In this document: positions 34,191-44,106 of the stretch, piece after piece
How positions within the stretch are numbered: the first letter of the stretch is position 1
Layout of the letters: each line of letters begins with the position of its first letter
Source: Ferruginibacter sp.
GTDB lineage: Bacteria > Bacteroidota > Bacteroidia > Chitinophagales > Chitinophagaceae
Direction: 5' to 3'
Assembly (NCBI GenBank): GCA_030831945.1
Contig: JAURKC010000002.1
Span: 1-64,000 of the forward strand
DNA: 64,000 nucleotides
Made by a program: the position numbers and the translations under genes
Notes under the pieces: generated by a model
What the model saw: only the letters and a program-made list of their open reading frames with translations
What the model was told of the DNA's origin: nothing
Database searches by the model: none

Positions 34191-35429
34191 ATGCCTACAA
34201 TGAATAGTATTTCCTTTGACAATACGGAATACGCATTTGATTATAAGAAAAATTCGGAGTTAAAAAATGCTCATTTTCTATTTTCTGTAATAGGAAAGCC
34301 TTGGTTAGTTAACCTTGCTCTAAAGTTAACTCCTCTAGCCATTAAATGGAAGCTTCCTTTTGTAAAATTAATTCTTCGAAAAACAATTTTTCAACAATTT
34401 GTAGGGGGACAAAATTTAGAAGAAACTGCAGTAGTGGTTGATCATTTAAACACGCATCATGTTCAAGTAATATTAGACTATGGTGTAGAAGGTGGTGGGG
34501 ATGGAGAGAAGGCATTAGATCAGGCTGCAGCAGAGTTTATTAAGGTAATTGATTATGCTGCCGGGCAAGACAATATTCCTTTCATGAGTATCAAATTAAC
34601 CGGTTTGTCAAGGTTCGAATTGTTGGAAAAATTAGACAGTTTGATGAATCAATTGGAAGGGTCATTAATCAATAAATATCTACAGGCGATTGATCTTTTG
34701 AATGAAGAAGAAAAAGAAGAATGGCAAAAAGTTAAAAAGAGACTTCACATAATTTGTGAAAGAGCTAGTGAAAAAAAAGTTGGTGTACTGATTGATGCAG
34801 AAGAAACTTGGATACAAGATCCAGTAGATGCATTAACACTATCTATGATGGATTCATTTAATAAAGGAAGATCAGTAATATATAATACGCTGCAGTTATA
34901 TAGAATTGATCGACTTAAATTTTTAAAAGACTGCTATGAGGCTTCGGTAGAAAGAGATTTCGTATTGGGGGTTAAAATAGTTAGGGGAGCCTATATGGAA
35001 AATGAGCGAAAGCGAGCAGCGCTAATGAATTATTCTTCTCCAATACAAACTAATAAAGAAAATTGCGACCGAGATTTTAATGATGCTATTGAATTTTCTA
35101 TTCAGCACATTAATAAAATTTCACTCATTGTTGCTTCTCATAATGAACAAAGTAATTTCTATTGTACTGAACTACTGGCTAAAAATGGCCTACCCCAAGA
35201 TCACCCTAATGTTCATTTTTCTCAACTTTATGGAATGAGTGATAATATCACTTTTAATCTTGCCAAAGCTGGCTACTCTGTAAGCAAGTACTTACCCTTT
35301 GGTCCAATTAAGGATGTGATACCTTACCTAATGCGACGAGCACAAGAAAATAGTTCTGTGAGTGGACAGATGGGAAGAGAACTGGTGCTTATTAAAAAAG
35401 AGATCAGTAGAAGGAAGCAGATCAAATAA
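34191..35429 (+). CDS. Proline dehydrogenase
   Basis: A 412-residue FAD-dependent PRODH barrel, oxidising proline to pyrroline-5-carboxylate and passing electrons to the respiratory chain. KLTGLSRFELLEKL, VLIDAEETWIQDP (near residue 205), VKIVRGAYMENERKRA and SHNEQS are barrel landmarks. The C-terminal QLYGMSDNITF and YLPFGPIKDVIPYLMRRAQEN carry the conserved YLxRR proline-binding helix. It is a stand-alone PRODH, not fused to P5C dehydrogenase. The upstream promoter decides the start, with ATG 34200 as an alternative. Confidence 0.92.
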   Translation: MPTMNSISFDNTEYAFDYKKNSELKNAHFLFSVIGKPWLVNLALKLTPLAIKWKLPFVKLILRKTIFQQFVGGQNLEETAVVVDHLNTHHVQVILDYGVEGGGDGEKALDQAAAEFIKVIDYAAGQDNIPFMSIKLTGLSRFELLEKLDSLMNQLEGSLINKYLQAIDLLNEEEKEEWQKVKKRLHIICERASEKKVGVLIDAEETWIQDPVDALTLSMMDSFNKGRSVIYNTLQLYRIDRLKFLKDCYEASVERDFVLGVKIVRGAYMENERKRAALMNYSSPIQTNKENCDRDFNDAIEFSIQHINKISLIVASHNEQSNFYCTELLAKNGLPQDHPNVHFSQLYGMSDNITFNLAKAGYSVSKYLPFGPIKDVIPYLMRRAQENSSVSGQMGRELVLIKKEISRRKQIK

Positions 35430-35447
35430 TATCAAAAAGATTTATTT

Positions 35448-35477
35448 TTTGAATTGACATCGATTTGGTTAACTTTA
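35448..35477 (+). promoter_or_regulatory. Promoter of the four-helix membrane protein gene
   Basis: TTTG (35448-35451) is followed after 18 nt by TAACTTTA (35470-35477), one mismatch from TAnnTTTG. The ATG at 35494 lies 16 nt downstream. Confidence 0.4.
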
Positions 35478-35493
35478 TTTAAAATATAAAATT

Positions 35494-35994
35494 ATGACTG
35501 ATAGTACCCCTATTGAATTAAACAAAGATGGTAAACAGGTATTACCCTCAGGAATCAATACGCTAACTATTTTAACTTTTGTTGGTTCAGGCTTATCCTT
35601 TTTATTTGTTGTGCTTAGCCCCTTCCTCAATAAGCTTTTTATGGGATTTATGGATAAGGCTAGAACTTCTGGAGCAGAACTTACTGCCAAGCAAATAGAA
35701 GATATGGAAAAAGGTAAAGCGGTATTGGAACTTACCTCCGCGAATATGATTCCTTTAATGGCTATTGGTTTGGTGAGTGTTGCCCTATGTGTTTTGGGAG
35801 CGATGTGGATGCGAAAGCTAAAGAAAGATGGATTTTGGATTTATACAGGAGGCCAATTACTGCCAGTTGTAGGTAATTTTATTTTATTGGGAACGGATCA
35901 ATTTACTGGGGTATCCAGCGTACTGATGGCAGTGGCTTTGCCATTGGTTTTTATTGTATTATATTTTCGTCAAATGAAATACTTGATCAACTAG
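35494..35994 (+). CDS. Four-helix membrane protein of unknown function
   Basis: A 166-residue protein with four predicted transmembrane segments: about residues 26-47, 85-106, 113-133 and 139-158. The loop between the first two is polar and charged (TAKQIEDMEKGKAVLE). The N-terminal 20 residues are hydrophilic, and no signal peptide or enzymatic motif is visible. I do not recognise a family. It has its own promoter and ends in an imperfect 26-bp repeat before a convergent gene. Confidence 0.65.
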   Translation: MTDSTPIELNKDGKQVLPSGINTLTILTFVGSGLSFLFVVLSPFLNKLFMGFMDKARTSGAELTAKQIEDMEKGKAVLELTSANMIPLMAIGLVSVALCVLGAMWMRKLKKDGFWIYTGGQLLPVVGNFILLGTDQFTGVSSVLMAVALPLVFIVLYFRQMKYLIN

Positions 35995-36027
35995 TTAGAA
36001 AAAATAAATTGATCAGCTAGCTAAAAA
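35983..36027 (+). repeat. Imperfect tandem repeat at the gene end
   Basis: TTGATCAACTAG (from 35983) is repeated as TTGATCAGCTAG (from 36009), 26 bp apart. The first copy contains the stop codon of the membrane protein gene. It lies between convergent genes, and no terminator-like stem is evident. Confidence 0.4.
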
Positions 36028-36034
36028 TATATTT

Positions 36035-37237
36035 TTAAAATTGAATAGCCCTAGTGGTAGCTCCATTTAGAATTTTAATAAAATAGAGGTGTTTGTTTTC
36101 AAAATAATCCGGCACCTTGTTTTCTTTGTTTAGAAAAACGGGTCGAAAATTGTATTCTGAAAAAACTTTATAAGGAGTATCGTTGAGATGACTTAGGAAG
36201 TCATTAGGAAAAGCAGTAAGCAGTTTAATGAAACGCTGAGTGGACTCAAAGCCTTTAAAAACCATATCTGAAGGCTTTCCTTTATATTTTTCTCCATAAC
36301 CTGCTATCAATAATTTACTATTATTGTCCCATCTAGCATTATAATAAGGGCTTGTAAAGTAAACAGGAAAATCGGTGTATAGATCCTTTTTTGTAAAGAT
36401 TCTAAATCCATCCCAGTTAGGCATTCCAATTAAAGTAATAGGGTAATACTGGTGAAGTTCGTAGCAAGCAGCAGTAAGTTTGGAAGAAAAATTTTCATCT
36501 AATGATGCACCGATAATTATAGACTGGTGCGTACTGTCTAATTTCTTTTGTAAACTCGCTGTGCTAAAAATACTATCTAAAATGATGGTCTGAATATTTA
36601 GCTTCGGCTTTAGATCAGCCTCATTCATTGCTTTGAAATAGCTAGCAATTATATCTTCTTGAGCACCTTTTTTTCTGATCAACAATATTTTTCCTTTGCC
36701 ATGGTTTTGTAAAATATTTGCATATATCGCTTCGCAATGCGACTTTAAAGTTGAGTTAATAATCACTAAGAAAGGATTAGCGGTAACCCCTCCATCATTA
36801 GGATAGGTAGAAGAAATAAATGGAATATTTTTACTTAATGCCAAGGAAGCTAGCTGTTTGAATTCTACATCTTTCACTGAGCCAATGATTAAATCAAGCG
36901 AATCGATTTTTTTTAATTTTATCAATTGATCTAATGGAAGGAGCTTAGATTTTGTATCGTAAATATGGGTGTTTACCAATTGATTGGGCATTACCAAAGA
37001 GTCGAGTGCAATCTTAGCGCCATTTATAAAATCAATTGACGGCTTAACAAAACGAGGTAGCTCCAGGTTGTTTTTTAATTTGCCTTCGGCATTGAAAATT
37101 GAATCAAGATAGAGTGGCGCAAAAATACCTACTCGAAATATTTTACCACTTTTAACTGGAGCTTTTTGTGAAAAGGATTGAAGTGACAATATGATTATCA
37201 CCAAAACAAACACCAATGATTGTAAAATCTTTTTCAT
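36035..37237 (-). CDS. Secreted periplasmic-binding-protein-like (type 1) protein
   Basis: From ATG 37237 this is a 400-residue protein with a signal peptide (cleavage near SFS/Q). It has the two-lobe pattern of type 1 periplasmic binding proteins of the amino acid ABC family: VGIFAPLYLDS, DLIIGSV followed by a helix, IPFISSTYPND, and KILLIRKKGAQED. No ABC permease or ATPase lies nearby. Related Bacteroidota proteins are usually encoded near guaA without transporter genes, so a sensor or binding role is more likely than transport. It is downstream of guaA on the same strand with a 45-bp gap. Confidence 0.6.
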   Translation of the reverse strand: MKKILQSLVFVLVIIILSLQSFSQKAPVKSGKIFRVGIFAPLYLDSIFNAEGKLKNNLELPRFVKPSIDFINGAKIALDSLVMPNQLVNTHIYDTKSKLLPLDQLIKLKKIDSLDLIIGSVKDVEFKQLASLALSKNIPFISSTYPNDGGVTANPFLVIINSTLKSHCEAIYANILQNHGKGKILLIRKKGAQEDIIASYFKAMNEADLKPKLNIQTIILDSIFSTASLQKKLDSTHQSIIIGASLDENFSSKLTAACYELHQYYPITLIGMPNWDGFRIFTKKDLYTDFPVYFTSPYYNARWDNNSKLLIAGYGEKYKGKPSDMVFKGFESTQRFIKLLTAFPNDFLSHLNDTPYKVFSEYNFRPVFLNKENKVPDYFENKHLYFIKILNGATTRAIQF

Positions 37238-37282
37238 TTTTTGATTCAATTTATGTACCTCCAAAATTTCAGTAGAGAGGGC

Positions 37283-38818
37283 TTATTCCCACTCAATGGT
37301 TGCAGGAGGTTTACTGCTGATATCATACACTACGCGGTTGATGCCTCTAACATTATTGATAATTTCATTGGATATGTCTGCTAAAAAATCGTAGGGTAGA
37401 TGAGCCCAATCAGCTGTCATGCCATCTACAGAAGTAACTGCTCTAAGGGCAACAGTAAATTCATAAGTACGTTCATCTCCCATTACACCTACACTTTTTA
37501 CTGGAAGCAAAATTGTGCCAGCTTGCCAAACGCTAGAATACAAGTTAGATTTTTTAAGACCATTCGTATAAATAGCATCTGCCTCTTGAAGTAGGCGTAC
37601 TTTTTCTTCAGTCACTTCTCCCAAAATTCTAATGCCTAGTCCTGGTCCAGGAAAGGGGTGTCTATAAAGCATATCATAAGGTATGCCTAATTCTAATCCA
37701 ACTTTTCTTACTTCATCCTTAAACAGGGAACGCAATGGTTCTACCAACGATAGTTTCATTGTTGCTGGAAGTCCTCCAACATTATGGTGCGATTTAATGG
37801 TTGCAGAAGGACCGTGGACAGAAGCGGATTCAATTACATCAGGATAAATAGTTCCCTGTCCTAAAAAGTCAATATTTTCAATTCGATGCGCCTCTTGATC
37901 AAAAATTTCTATAAATCCACTTCCTATAACTTTTCTTTTTTCTTCAGGATCTGTTTTTCCAGCAAGGCGAGTATAAAAATGTTCTCTTGCGTTAATACCT
38001 TTTACATTTAAGCCAAGTTTAGCATACATTTCTAGTACTTGCTCAAATTCATTTTTTCTTAAAACTCCATTATCTACAAAAATGCCAAACAAATTATCTC
38101 CACATGCCTGGTGAATTAGCGTAGCAGCAACGGTACTATCTACTCCACCACTTAAAGCCATAATGACTCTTTTGTTACCAATTTGTTTTTTCAATGCGGC
38201 AACTGTATCACTTATAAAATGCGCAGGGGTCCAATCTTGAGCGCAGCTACATATTTTTAAAAGGAAATTATTAATAATAGTTTTTCCCTCTATAGAGTGA
38301 TATACTTCAGGATGAAATTGAAGACCATAGAGAGGAAACAAATCTTTATTCGAACGCTTAAATGCAGCAACAGGGATACTATCAGTAGTTCCCAATATTT
38401 CAAATCCGCTAGGTAATTCTTTAATGGTATCACTATGGCTCATCCAGACCTGAGAAAAAGAACCAATATCTTTTAGTAGAATATCTTCTTTTACTTTTTC
38501 CAATTTTGCCCGTCCGTATTCTCTCTTTTCACTTTTTTCAACTCTTCCACCAAATAATTTTGCTGTTAGTTGCGCACCATAGCAAACTCCTAAAACTGGT
38601 ACTTTCGCAGCGATTTTTTCAATATTTATATTGGGAGCATTCGGTTCATTTACTGAAAAAGGAGACCCAGAAAGAATGACTCCTTTTAGTTCAGGGCTAT
38701 AAATAATTTCTTTGTGATAAGGAGTTATTTCGCAATATACATTTGCTTCCCTTACTACTCTTGCAATTAATTGAGTGTATTGTGATCCAAAATCGAGGAT
38801 GAGAATTTTTTCCGTCAT
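37283..38818 (-). CDS. guaA: GMP synthase (glutamine-hydrolysing)
   Basis: A 511-residue enzyme converting XMP to GMP. The N-terminal class I amidotransferase has the nucleophile Cys79 in GVCYGAQL and the His-Glu pair in HPEVYHS near residue 170. The ATP pyrophosphatase loop SGGVDST starts near residue 225, and the dimerisation domain ends with the canonical TIEWE. A -7-like element (TAACTTCG, minus strand, 38826-38833) lies seven nt before the ATG. The binding-protein-like gene follows it. Confidence 0.95.
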   Translation of the reverse strand: MTEKILILDFGSQYTQLIARVVREANVYCEITPYHKEIIYSPELKGVILSGSPFSVNEPNAPNINIEKIAAKVPVLGVCYGAQLTAKLFGGRVEKSEKREYGRAKLEKVKEDILLKDIGSFSQVWMSHSDTIKELPSGFEILGTTDSIPVAAFKRSNKDLFPLYGLQFHPEVYHSIEGKTIINNFLLKICSCAQDWTPAHFISDTVAALKKQIGNKRVIMALSGGVDSTVAATLIHQACGDNLFGIFVDNGVLRKNEFEQVLEMYAKLGLNVKGINAREHFYTRLAGKTDPEEKRKVIGSGFIEIFDQEAHRIENIDFLGQGTIYPDVIESASVHGPSATIKSHHNVGGLPATMKLSLVEPLRSLFKDEVRKVGLELGIPYDMLYRHPFPGPGLGIRILGEVTEEKVRLLQEADAIYTNGLKKSNLYSSVWQAGTILLPVKSVGVMGDERTYEFTVALRAVTSVDGMTADWAHLPYDFLADISNEIINNVRGINRVVYDISSKPPATIEWE

Positions 38819-39122
38819 AGTACTGCGAAGTTAAATAATACGGATCACAATTTATTCTTATCAACTGAAGGAGGGAGTCAAAAATAGCTGCTATCACTAT
38901 TGAAATCGTTCAAAAGACTTCTTTTAAAGCCTTCCAATTAGGGTTTTGAAAAAGTACTTCTGAAGTTTTCGGTACTAGGGGTCGCTGATGCAGTAAGGGT
39001 AAATATGGGTTGAGCGTATTGAGCTAGCCCAGATTTTCCCCCATTTCAGTGGCTTTAAAAGTGTCAAGCTGTCAGTTAAAGTATTTTGGTATTTTGTTTG
39101 CTTTGTAGTCAAAAAAAGTTTT
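38819..39122. other. 304-bp divergent region between guaA and htpG
   Basis: It contains a -7-like element for guaA on the minus strand (38826-38833). The last 60 bases before htpG are T-rich with two TATTTTG stretches that resemble -7 elements without the right spacing. I found no tRNA, no clear heat-shock operator and no small gene. Confidence 0.4.
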
Positions 39123-40937
39123 ATGCAAAAAGGAAATATTCGGGTGCAAACGGAAAACATCTTTCCCATTATTAAAAAGTTTCTATATAACGAACATGAT
39201 ATTTTTGTAAGGGAGTTGGTTAGTAATGCAGTGGATGCTACTCAAAAATTGAAAACTTTGTCTTCTTTAGGTGAGGCAAAAGGGGAAATAGGAGAAATTG
39301 GCATTTCAATTAGTATTGATAAGGATAAAAAGACAGTTACCATTTCAGATAAGGGAATTGGTATGACAGAAGAGGAAGTTGATAAATACCTTAACCAGGT
39401 AGCTTTTAGTGGTGCAGAAGAGTTTTTGGATAAATACAAGGGGCAAAATGAAAATAATATCATTGGGCATTTTGGATTGGGCTTTTACTCTTCCTTTATG
39501 GTCAGTGAAAAAGTAGAGGTGATTACTCGTTCCTTCAAGGAAGGGGCAAAGGCGGTAAGATGGGAGTGTGATGGTAGTCCAGAATTCTTGTTAGAAGATG
39601 TTCAAAAAGAAGGAAGGGGTACCGATATTGTTTTGCATTTAAATGAAGAAAGTATAGAATTTTTAGAGCCGGAAAGAATTAAGACGGTACTAGATAAATT
39701 TTGCCGTTTTCTACCGGTGCCTATTTTATTTGAAGGCAAACAAATTAATAATCCCGAGCCAGCTTGGACTAAAAAGCCGGCTGATTTAACTACAGAAGAT
39801 TATCAAAATTTTTATAAGGAGCTATATCCATTTAATGAAGCTCCATTGTTTTGGATTCATTTGAATGTGGATTACCCTTTTAATCTTACAGGTATTCTTT
39901 ATTTCCCTAAAATAAAACAGTCCTACGAAATACAAAAAGACAAAATACAATTATACAGTAATCAAGTTTTTGTTACTGATGAAGTAAAGGATATTGTACC
40001 TGAATTTTTAATGTTACTTCAAGGGGTAATTGATTCTCCAGATATACCGTTGAATGTGAGTCGTAGTTATTTACAGGGAGATCCTAATGTAAGAAAAATT
40101 AATTCTCATATCACTAAAAAGGTAGCGGATAAACTAGAGGAAATTTTTAAGGTGGATCGACCATCCTTTGAAGAAAAATGGGAAAGCCTTGGATTGTTTG
40201 TGAAGTACGGAATGATGACCGATGATAAATTTTTAGAAAAGGCGAATAAATTTTTAATACTACAAAGTACGGAAGGCAAGTTTTATACTTTTGAAGAGTA
40301 TAAAATGGCAACTGAAACCTTGCAAAAAAATAAAGAGGGTAAACAGGTAATATTATATAGTACCGATCCAATTCAACAAGATGCATTTATTCAGCAGGCC
40401 AATGCGAATGGTTATGTGGTATTAAAAATGGAAACGATCATTGACAATGGTTTTGTAAACCAAATGGAGATGAAGTGGGAGAATGTACAATTTGTAAGAG
40501 TGGATAGTGATATAGCTGAAAATTTGATTGATAAAAAGGAGGGGGGTGAGAGTGTGCTAAGTAAGGAAGAAGAAGCTACGCTGAAGGAATTGTTTGGAAT
40601 AAAAATTCCAGATTTAAATGTAACGGTTGAAGTGAAAGGGCTAAGTGCAACAGCTTCTCCAGTGGTAGCAACTCGTCCTGAGTTTATGCGTCGGATGAAA
40701 GATATGGCGTCTATGCAAGGAGGAATGGGTGCATTCTATGCGAGTATGCCCGACGAAGTAACCTTAACGGTAAACGGAAATCATCCGTTATTTAAAAATG
40801 TTTTAGCAGAACCTACTAAAGAAAAACAGGAAAAAATAATTCATAACCTAGCAGATCTTGCCCTACTTTCTCAAGGTTTATTAAAGGGAAATACGCTGAC
40901 TAGTTTCATCAACCGAAGTGTTGAGTTGATGAGTTAA
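39123..40937 (+). CDS. htpG: Hsp90-family chaperone HtpG
   Basis: A 604-residue cytoplasmic ATP-dependent chaperone. GHKL ATPase motifs are in order: ELVSNAVDATQKL near residue 32, SDKGIGMTEEEV near 79, and GHFGLGFYSSF near 116. The middle domain has the catalytic Arg loop NVSRSYLQ near residue 312. The C-terminal domain is shorter than in E. coli HtpG, as in other Bacteroidota. It is monocistronic, closed by a strong terminator. Confidence 0.95.
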   Translation: MQKGNIRVQTENIFPIIKKFLYNEHDIFVRELVSNAVDATQKLKTLSSLGEAKGEIGEIGISISIDKDKKTVTISDKGIGMTEEEVDKYLNQVAFSGAEEFLDKYKGQNENNIIGHFGLGFYSSFMVSEKVEVITRSFKEGAKAVRWECDGSPEFLLEDVQKEGRGTDIVLHLNEESIEFLEPERIKTVLDKFCRFLPVPILFEGKQINNPEPAWTKKPADLTTEDYQNFYKELYPFNEAPLFWIHLNVDYPFNLTGILYFPKIKQSYEIQKDKIQLYSNQVFVTDEVKDIVPEFLMLLQGVIDSPDIPLNVSRSYLQGDPNVRKINSHITKKVADKLEEIFKVDRPSFEEKWESLGLFVKYGMMTDDKFLEKANKFLILQSTEGKFYTFEEYKMATETLQKNKEGKQVILYSTDPIQQDAFIQQANANGYVVLKMETIIDNGFVNQMEMKWENVQFVRVDSDIAENLIDKKEGGESVLSKEEEATLKELFGIKIPDLNVTVEVKGLSATASPVVATRPEFMRRMKDMASMQGGMGAFYASMPDEVTLTVNGNHPLFKNVLAEPTKEKQEKIIHNLADLALLSQGLLKGNTLTSFINRSVELMS

Positions 40938-40981
40938 TTTTTTGATTGAAATTGGATTATATAGCAAACAATAATTTAGAT

Positions 40982-41016
40982 AAAAAGGGATTGTCTGAAA
41001 AGATAGTCCCTTTTTT
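40982..41016 (+). terminator. Intrinsic terminator after htpG
   Basis: A 15-bp stem (40982-40996 with 41001-41015, two G-U pairs) encloses a GAAA tetraloop and ends in a T-run. The A-rich 5' arm may let it also terminate the convergent recJ transcript. Confidence 0.9.
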
Positions 41017-41126
41017 AGTTGACTATATTTATTCAAACAATAGCTGATCAATTCATTTTGGATAAATAAAAGTTGCGCAAGGAAAAGGGGGTTATTTTTA
41101 ATTTAACAAAGTCAGTCGTTATACTT

Positions 41127-42833
41127 TTAAATGGAGGTTAACCTAATATCAATGACTTTTAATTGAAGGGTAGTTTCACCATTCCAACTATTTTCATCCA
41201 ACGTAAAAACAATATCAATAGGTTGTTTTGATGCTAACAATTGAAATTTGTCTGCCATATTAAAACCGATACCAGTAAAGCGGATATTATTTTGTTTTAC
41301 AACAAACCGGATATGTAATTCTTTTAAAATTTTTGAGTAACCGGTGTCTATTAAATTAGTGGCAACAAACACAGGACGCATATTTCCAGGTCCAAAGGGT
41401 TCCATCTGGCAAATGATATTGTAAAGGGGCATGGTTAATTCGCTAAAGGAGATGGAACTATCAATGATGATTTCTGGAATTAAAAGATGATTCGGGATAC
41501 TGGCAGCGACTACCTCTTCAAATTTATTAGCAAAAGCTTCAACATTTTCTGGAAGCATTGAAAGACCTGCTGCAGCAAAGTGCCCTCCATAGGCGAGCAG
41601 ATATTCCTTACAGGCATCAATAGCTTCATATAAATTATACCCCATAACGCTTCTAGCACTTCCTGAAACTATACCCTCGTGAAGGGTGAGTACAACGGTT
41701 GGTCGGTAATATTTTTCAGTCAGTCGACTTGCAACAATACCAACTACACCTTTATGCCAATGCTCATTAAATACTACCGTTGTTTTTTTATCTATCGAAA
41801 GCGGGTCTTTTGCTAATAAAGCCAGTGCCTCATCAGTAATGGAACTATCGGCTTCTTTTCGATCGCTATTATCACTATGAAGCATTTCGGCAAACTCAAG
41901 CGCCTTGGTAGGATCGGATGCTATAAATAGTTGCACTGCTTTTTTTGCATCATCCATTCTTCCAGCAGCATTAACTCTTGGAGCGATCACATATACTACA
42001 TTGGTAATGGTTAGTTTGCCTTTTATTCCACTAAGTTGTATTAATGATTTGATACCAGCAGATGGATTGTTATTGATTTGATGTATTCCGTAATAAGCCA
42101 AGATTCTATTTTCTCCAATCATGGGCACTATGTCTGCAGCTATTGCGGTGGCAACGAGTTCTAAGTAATTAAAATAAACAGATTCATTTATTTTAAAGTG
42201 TTTAGCTAAAGCTGTTATTAATTTAAAACCAACGCCGCATCCACAGAGATCTTTAAAAGGGTAGTGGCAATCGGTTTGCTTAGGATTTAAAATAGCTACT
42301 GCAGGGGGTAAAATAATATCCGGTAGATGATGATCACAAATAATGAAGTCAATTCCTAAGCCTTTTGCATAGGAAATTAGGTCTACTGATTTGATACCAC
42401 AGTCTAGCGCAATGATTAAACTAAAATCATGGGTGGCTGCAAAATCAATACCTGCTTTGCTAATACCATATCCTTCTCGATATCGATGTGGAATATAAAA
42501 ATCAATTAGATGAGGAGTATGTATTTTACAAATGAACTGGTACATACAAGCTACAGAAGTAGTTCCATCCACATCGTAATCTCCAAAAATTAAAATCTTT
42601 TCATTTTTATTGATCGCAGCAATTATTCTGTCCACTGCTTTTTGCATATCCTTCATCAAAAAAGGATCGTGTAAATCGTTTAATTGGGGACGAAAAAAAG
42701 CTTTCGATTTTTCAAAATCATCGATACCTCTTTGGACTAAAATTTTGTTGAGGGTAGTATTTATTTTAAGCGATTGATTGAGCGCTTTTTCTTTTTCATC
42801 ATTGCCACTTAATATATTCCAGCGTTTATTCAT
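41127..42833 (-). CDS. recJ: Single-stranded-DNA-specific exonuclease RecJ
   Basis: A 568-residue 5'-3' single-strand exonuclease for recombination and mismatch repair. DHH-family motifs are present: FGDYDVDGTTS (residues 84-94), LDCGI near residue 145, CDHHLPD near residue 165, and the DHHA1 motif GGHFAAAGLS near 417. The C-terminal OB-type domain follows. Length is normal. The gene is 60 bp downstream of the polyprenyl synthase gene on the same strand. Confidence 0.95.
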   Translation of the reverse strand: MNKRWNILSGNDEKEKALNQSLKINTTLNKILVQRGIDDFEKSKAFFRPQLNDLHDPFLMKDMQKAVDRIIAAINKNEKILIFGDYDVDGTTSVACMYQFICKIHTPHLIDFYIPHRYREGYGISKAGIDFAATHDFSLIIALDCGIKSVDLISYAKGLGIDFIICDHHLPDIILPPAVAILNPKQTDCHYPFKDLCGCGVGFKLITALAKHFKINESVYFNYLELVATAIAADIVPMIGENRILAYYGIHQINNNPSAGIKSLIQLSGIKGKLTITNVVYVIAPRVNAAGRMDDAKKAVQLFIASDPTKALEFAEMLHSDNSDRKEADSSITDEALALLAKDPLSIDKKTTVVFNEHWHKGVVGIVASRLTEKYYRPTVVLTLHEGIVSGSARSVMGYNLYEAIDACKEYLLAYGGHFAAAGLSMLPENVEAFANKFEEVVAASIPNHLLIPEIIIDSSISFSELTMPLYNIICQMEPFGPGNMRPVFVATNLIDTGYSKILKELHIRFVVKQNNIRFTGIGFNMADKFQLLASKQPIDIVFTLDENSWNGETTLQLKVIDIRLTSI

Positions 42834-42893
42834 TCACGTTATTTTAAAGGTGAAGATGAATCTGAGCAATTTGATCGTTTCTGGTTAATTAAT

Positions 42894-43856
42894 TTAATAC
42901 TTTCTGTCGGTAGTAAATATCACCAGTTCTTCTAATGCTTTTCTCACCTCAGTTTCTGGAAATTCATGTAGTATGGAGATTGCTTCGTTTCTATAGTCAT
43001 TCATTTTGGCAGCTGCATACCGAATACCGCCTGCCTCAACGACGGTATCAATCACTAGCTTCACTTTTTCAGGCTGCGTATTTTCATTTTTAATAATGTA
43101 GATTAATTTCCTTCTAGTAGCTGCATCTATATTATTAAGTGTATAAATCAAAGGAAGCGTTAATTTTTTTTCTTTGATATCATTGCCAGTTGGTTTGCCA
43201 ATATCTTCTTTGCCATAATCAAAAAGATCATCTTTAATCTGAAACGCAATGCCAATCTTTTCACCAAATTGTTTCATCTTTTCAGTAGTGATAGGATCTT
43301 TGCAAGTACTCCATGCTCCCACCGCACAAGCAGATGAAAGTAGAGAAGCTGTTTTGTTTCTGATGATTTCAAAATAGATATCCTCTTTTAAATTTAGGTT
43401 GCGGGCTTTTTCAATTTGAAGCAATTCTCCCTCACTCATTTTTCTTACTGCTTCTGATAAAATATCTAGGTGTTGATAATCTTGATGGGAGGTGGAAAGT
43501 AATAAACCTTTTGATAATAAATAGTCACCAACAAGTACCGCTATTTTGTTTTTCCAAATGGCATTGATAGAAAAAAAACCTCTTCTTTCCAGCGATTCAT
43601 CTACTACATCATCATGAACTAGGGTAGCGGTATGAAGTATTTCAACCAGCGCTGCCGCACGATAGGTACTTTCGTTAATTGGGCCTACCAATTTTGCACT
43701 CAAAAACACAAACATTGGCCTTAGTTGCTTTCCCTTTCGTTTGATAATGTATTTCATTATCCGGTCGAGCAAAGGAGTCTGACTTTTTACGGCTTCTGTA
43801 AATTTTTTTTCAAAAATTTTTAATTCATCCCCTATAATCTTGTTGACAAAGTCCAT
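42894..43856 (-). CDS. Trans-polyprenyl diphosphate synthase
   Basis: From ATG 43856 this is a 320-residue all-helical prenyltransferase; a start 42 nt upstream adds residues that do not fit the family. The first aspartate motif is HDDVVDES near residue 80 and the second is DDLFDYG near residue 205, both DDxxD. GKQLRP near residue 40 binds diphosphate. It elongates farnesyl or geranylgeranyl diphosphate, most likely to the menaquinone side chain; chain length cannot be read. Confidence 0.9.
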   Translation of the reverse strand: MDFVNKIIGDELKIFEKKFTEAVKSQTPLLDRIMKYIIKRKGKQLRPMFVFLSAKLVGPINESTYRAAALVEILHTATLVHDDVVDESLERRGFFSINAIWKNKIAVLVGDYLLSKGLLLSTSHQDYQHLDILSEAVRKMSEGELLQIEKARNLNLKEDIYFEIIRNKTASLLSSACAVGAWSTCKDPITTEKMKQFGEKIGIAFQIKDDLFDYGKEDIGKPTGNDIKEKKLTLPLIYTLNNIDAATRRKLIYIIKNENTQPEKVKLVIDTVVEAGGIRYAAAKMNDYRNEAISILHEFPETEVRKALEELVIFTTDRKY

Positions 43857-44033
43857 GAGCAAAAAAAAGCAATATAGTTCAGTATTCAACGGCTTCAAAG
43901 AAAATATTTTATTTTATGCCAGCCTACTGTAGCCGTTTAGGGTAAAAAGCGTCTATTGGTGATGGTTATTAACCCCAAATAGTTTAAAAAAAAGGTATTT
44001 TTTTAAGGAATAGTTAAATATCCCACAAAAAAC

Positions 44034-44064
44034 TTTGCATTTTCAATATATTATGATAATTTCG
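44034..44064 (+). promoter_or_regulatory. Promoter of the OmpA-like gene
   Basis: TTTG (44034-44037) is followed after exactly 19 nt by TAATTTCG (44057-44064), one mismatch from TAnnTTTG. Leader length to ATG 44107 is about 37 nt, suited to an abundant outer-membrane protein. Confidence 0.6.
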
Positions 44065-44106
44065 TGTTTAATTAACCCCTAGTTCAGCATTAAATAAATC
44101 TATATT

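Noticed and set aside
38819..39122. tRNA or small RNA in the guaA-htpG spacer
   Set aside because: A GTTCAAA-like motif is present but no cloverleaf arms can be formed around it.
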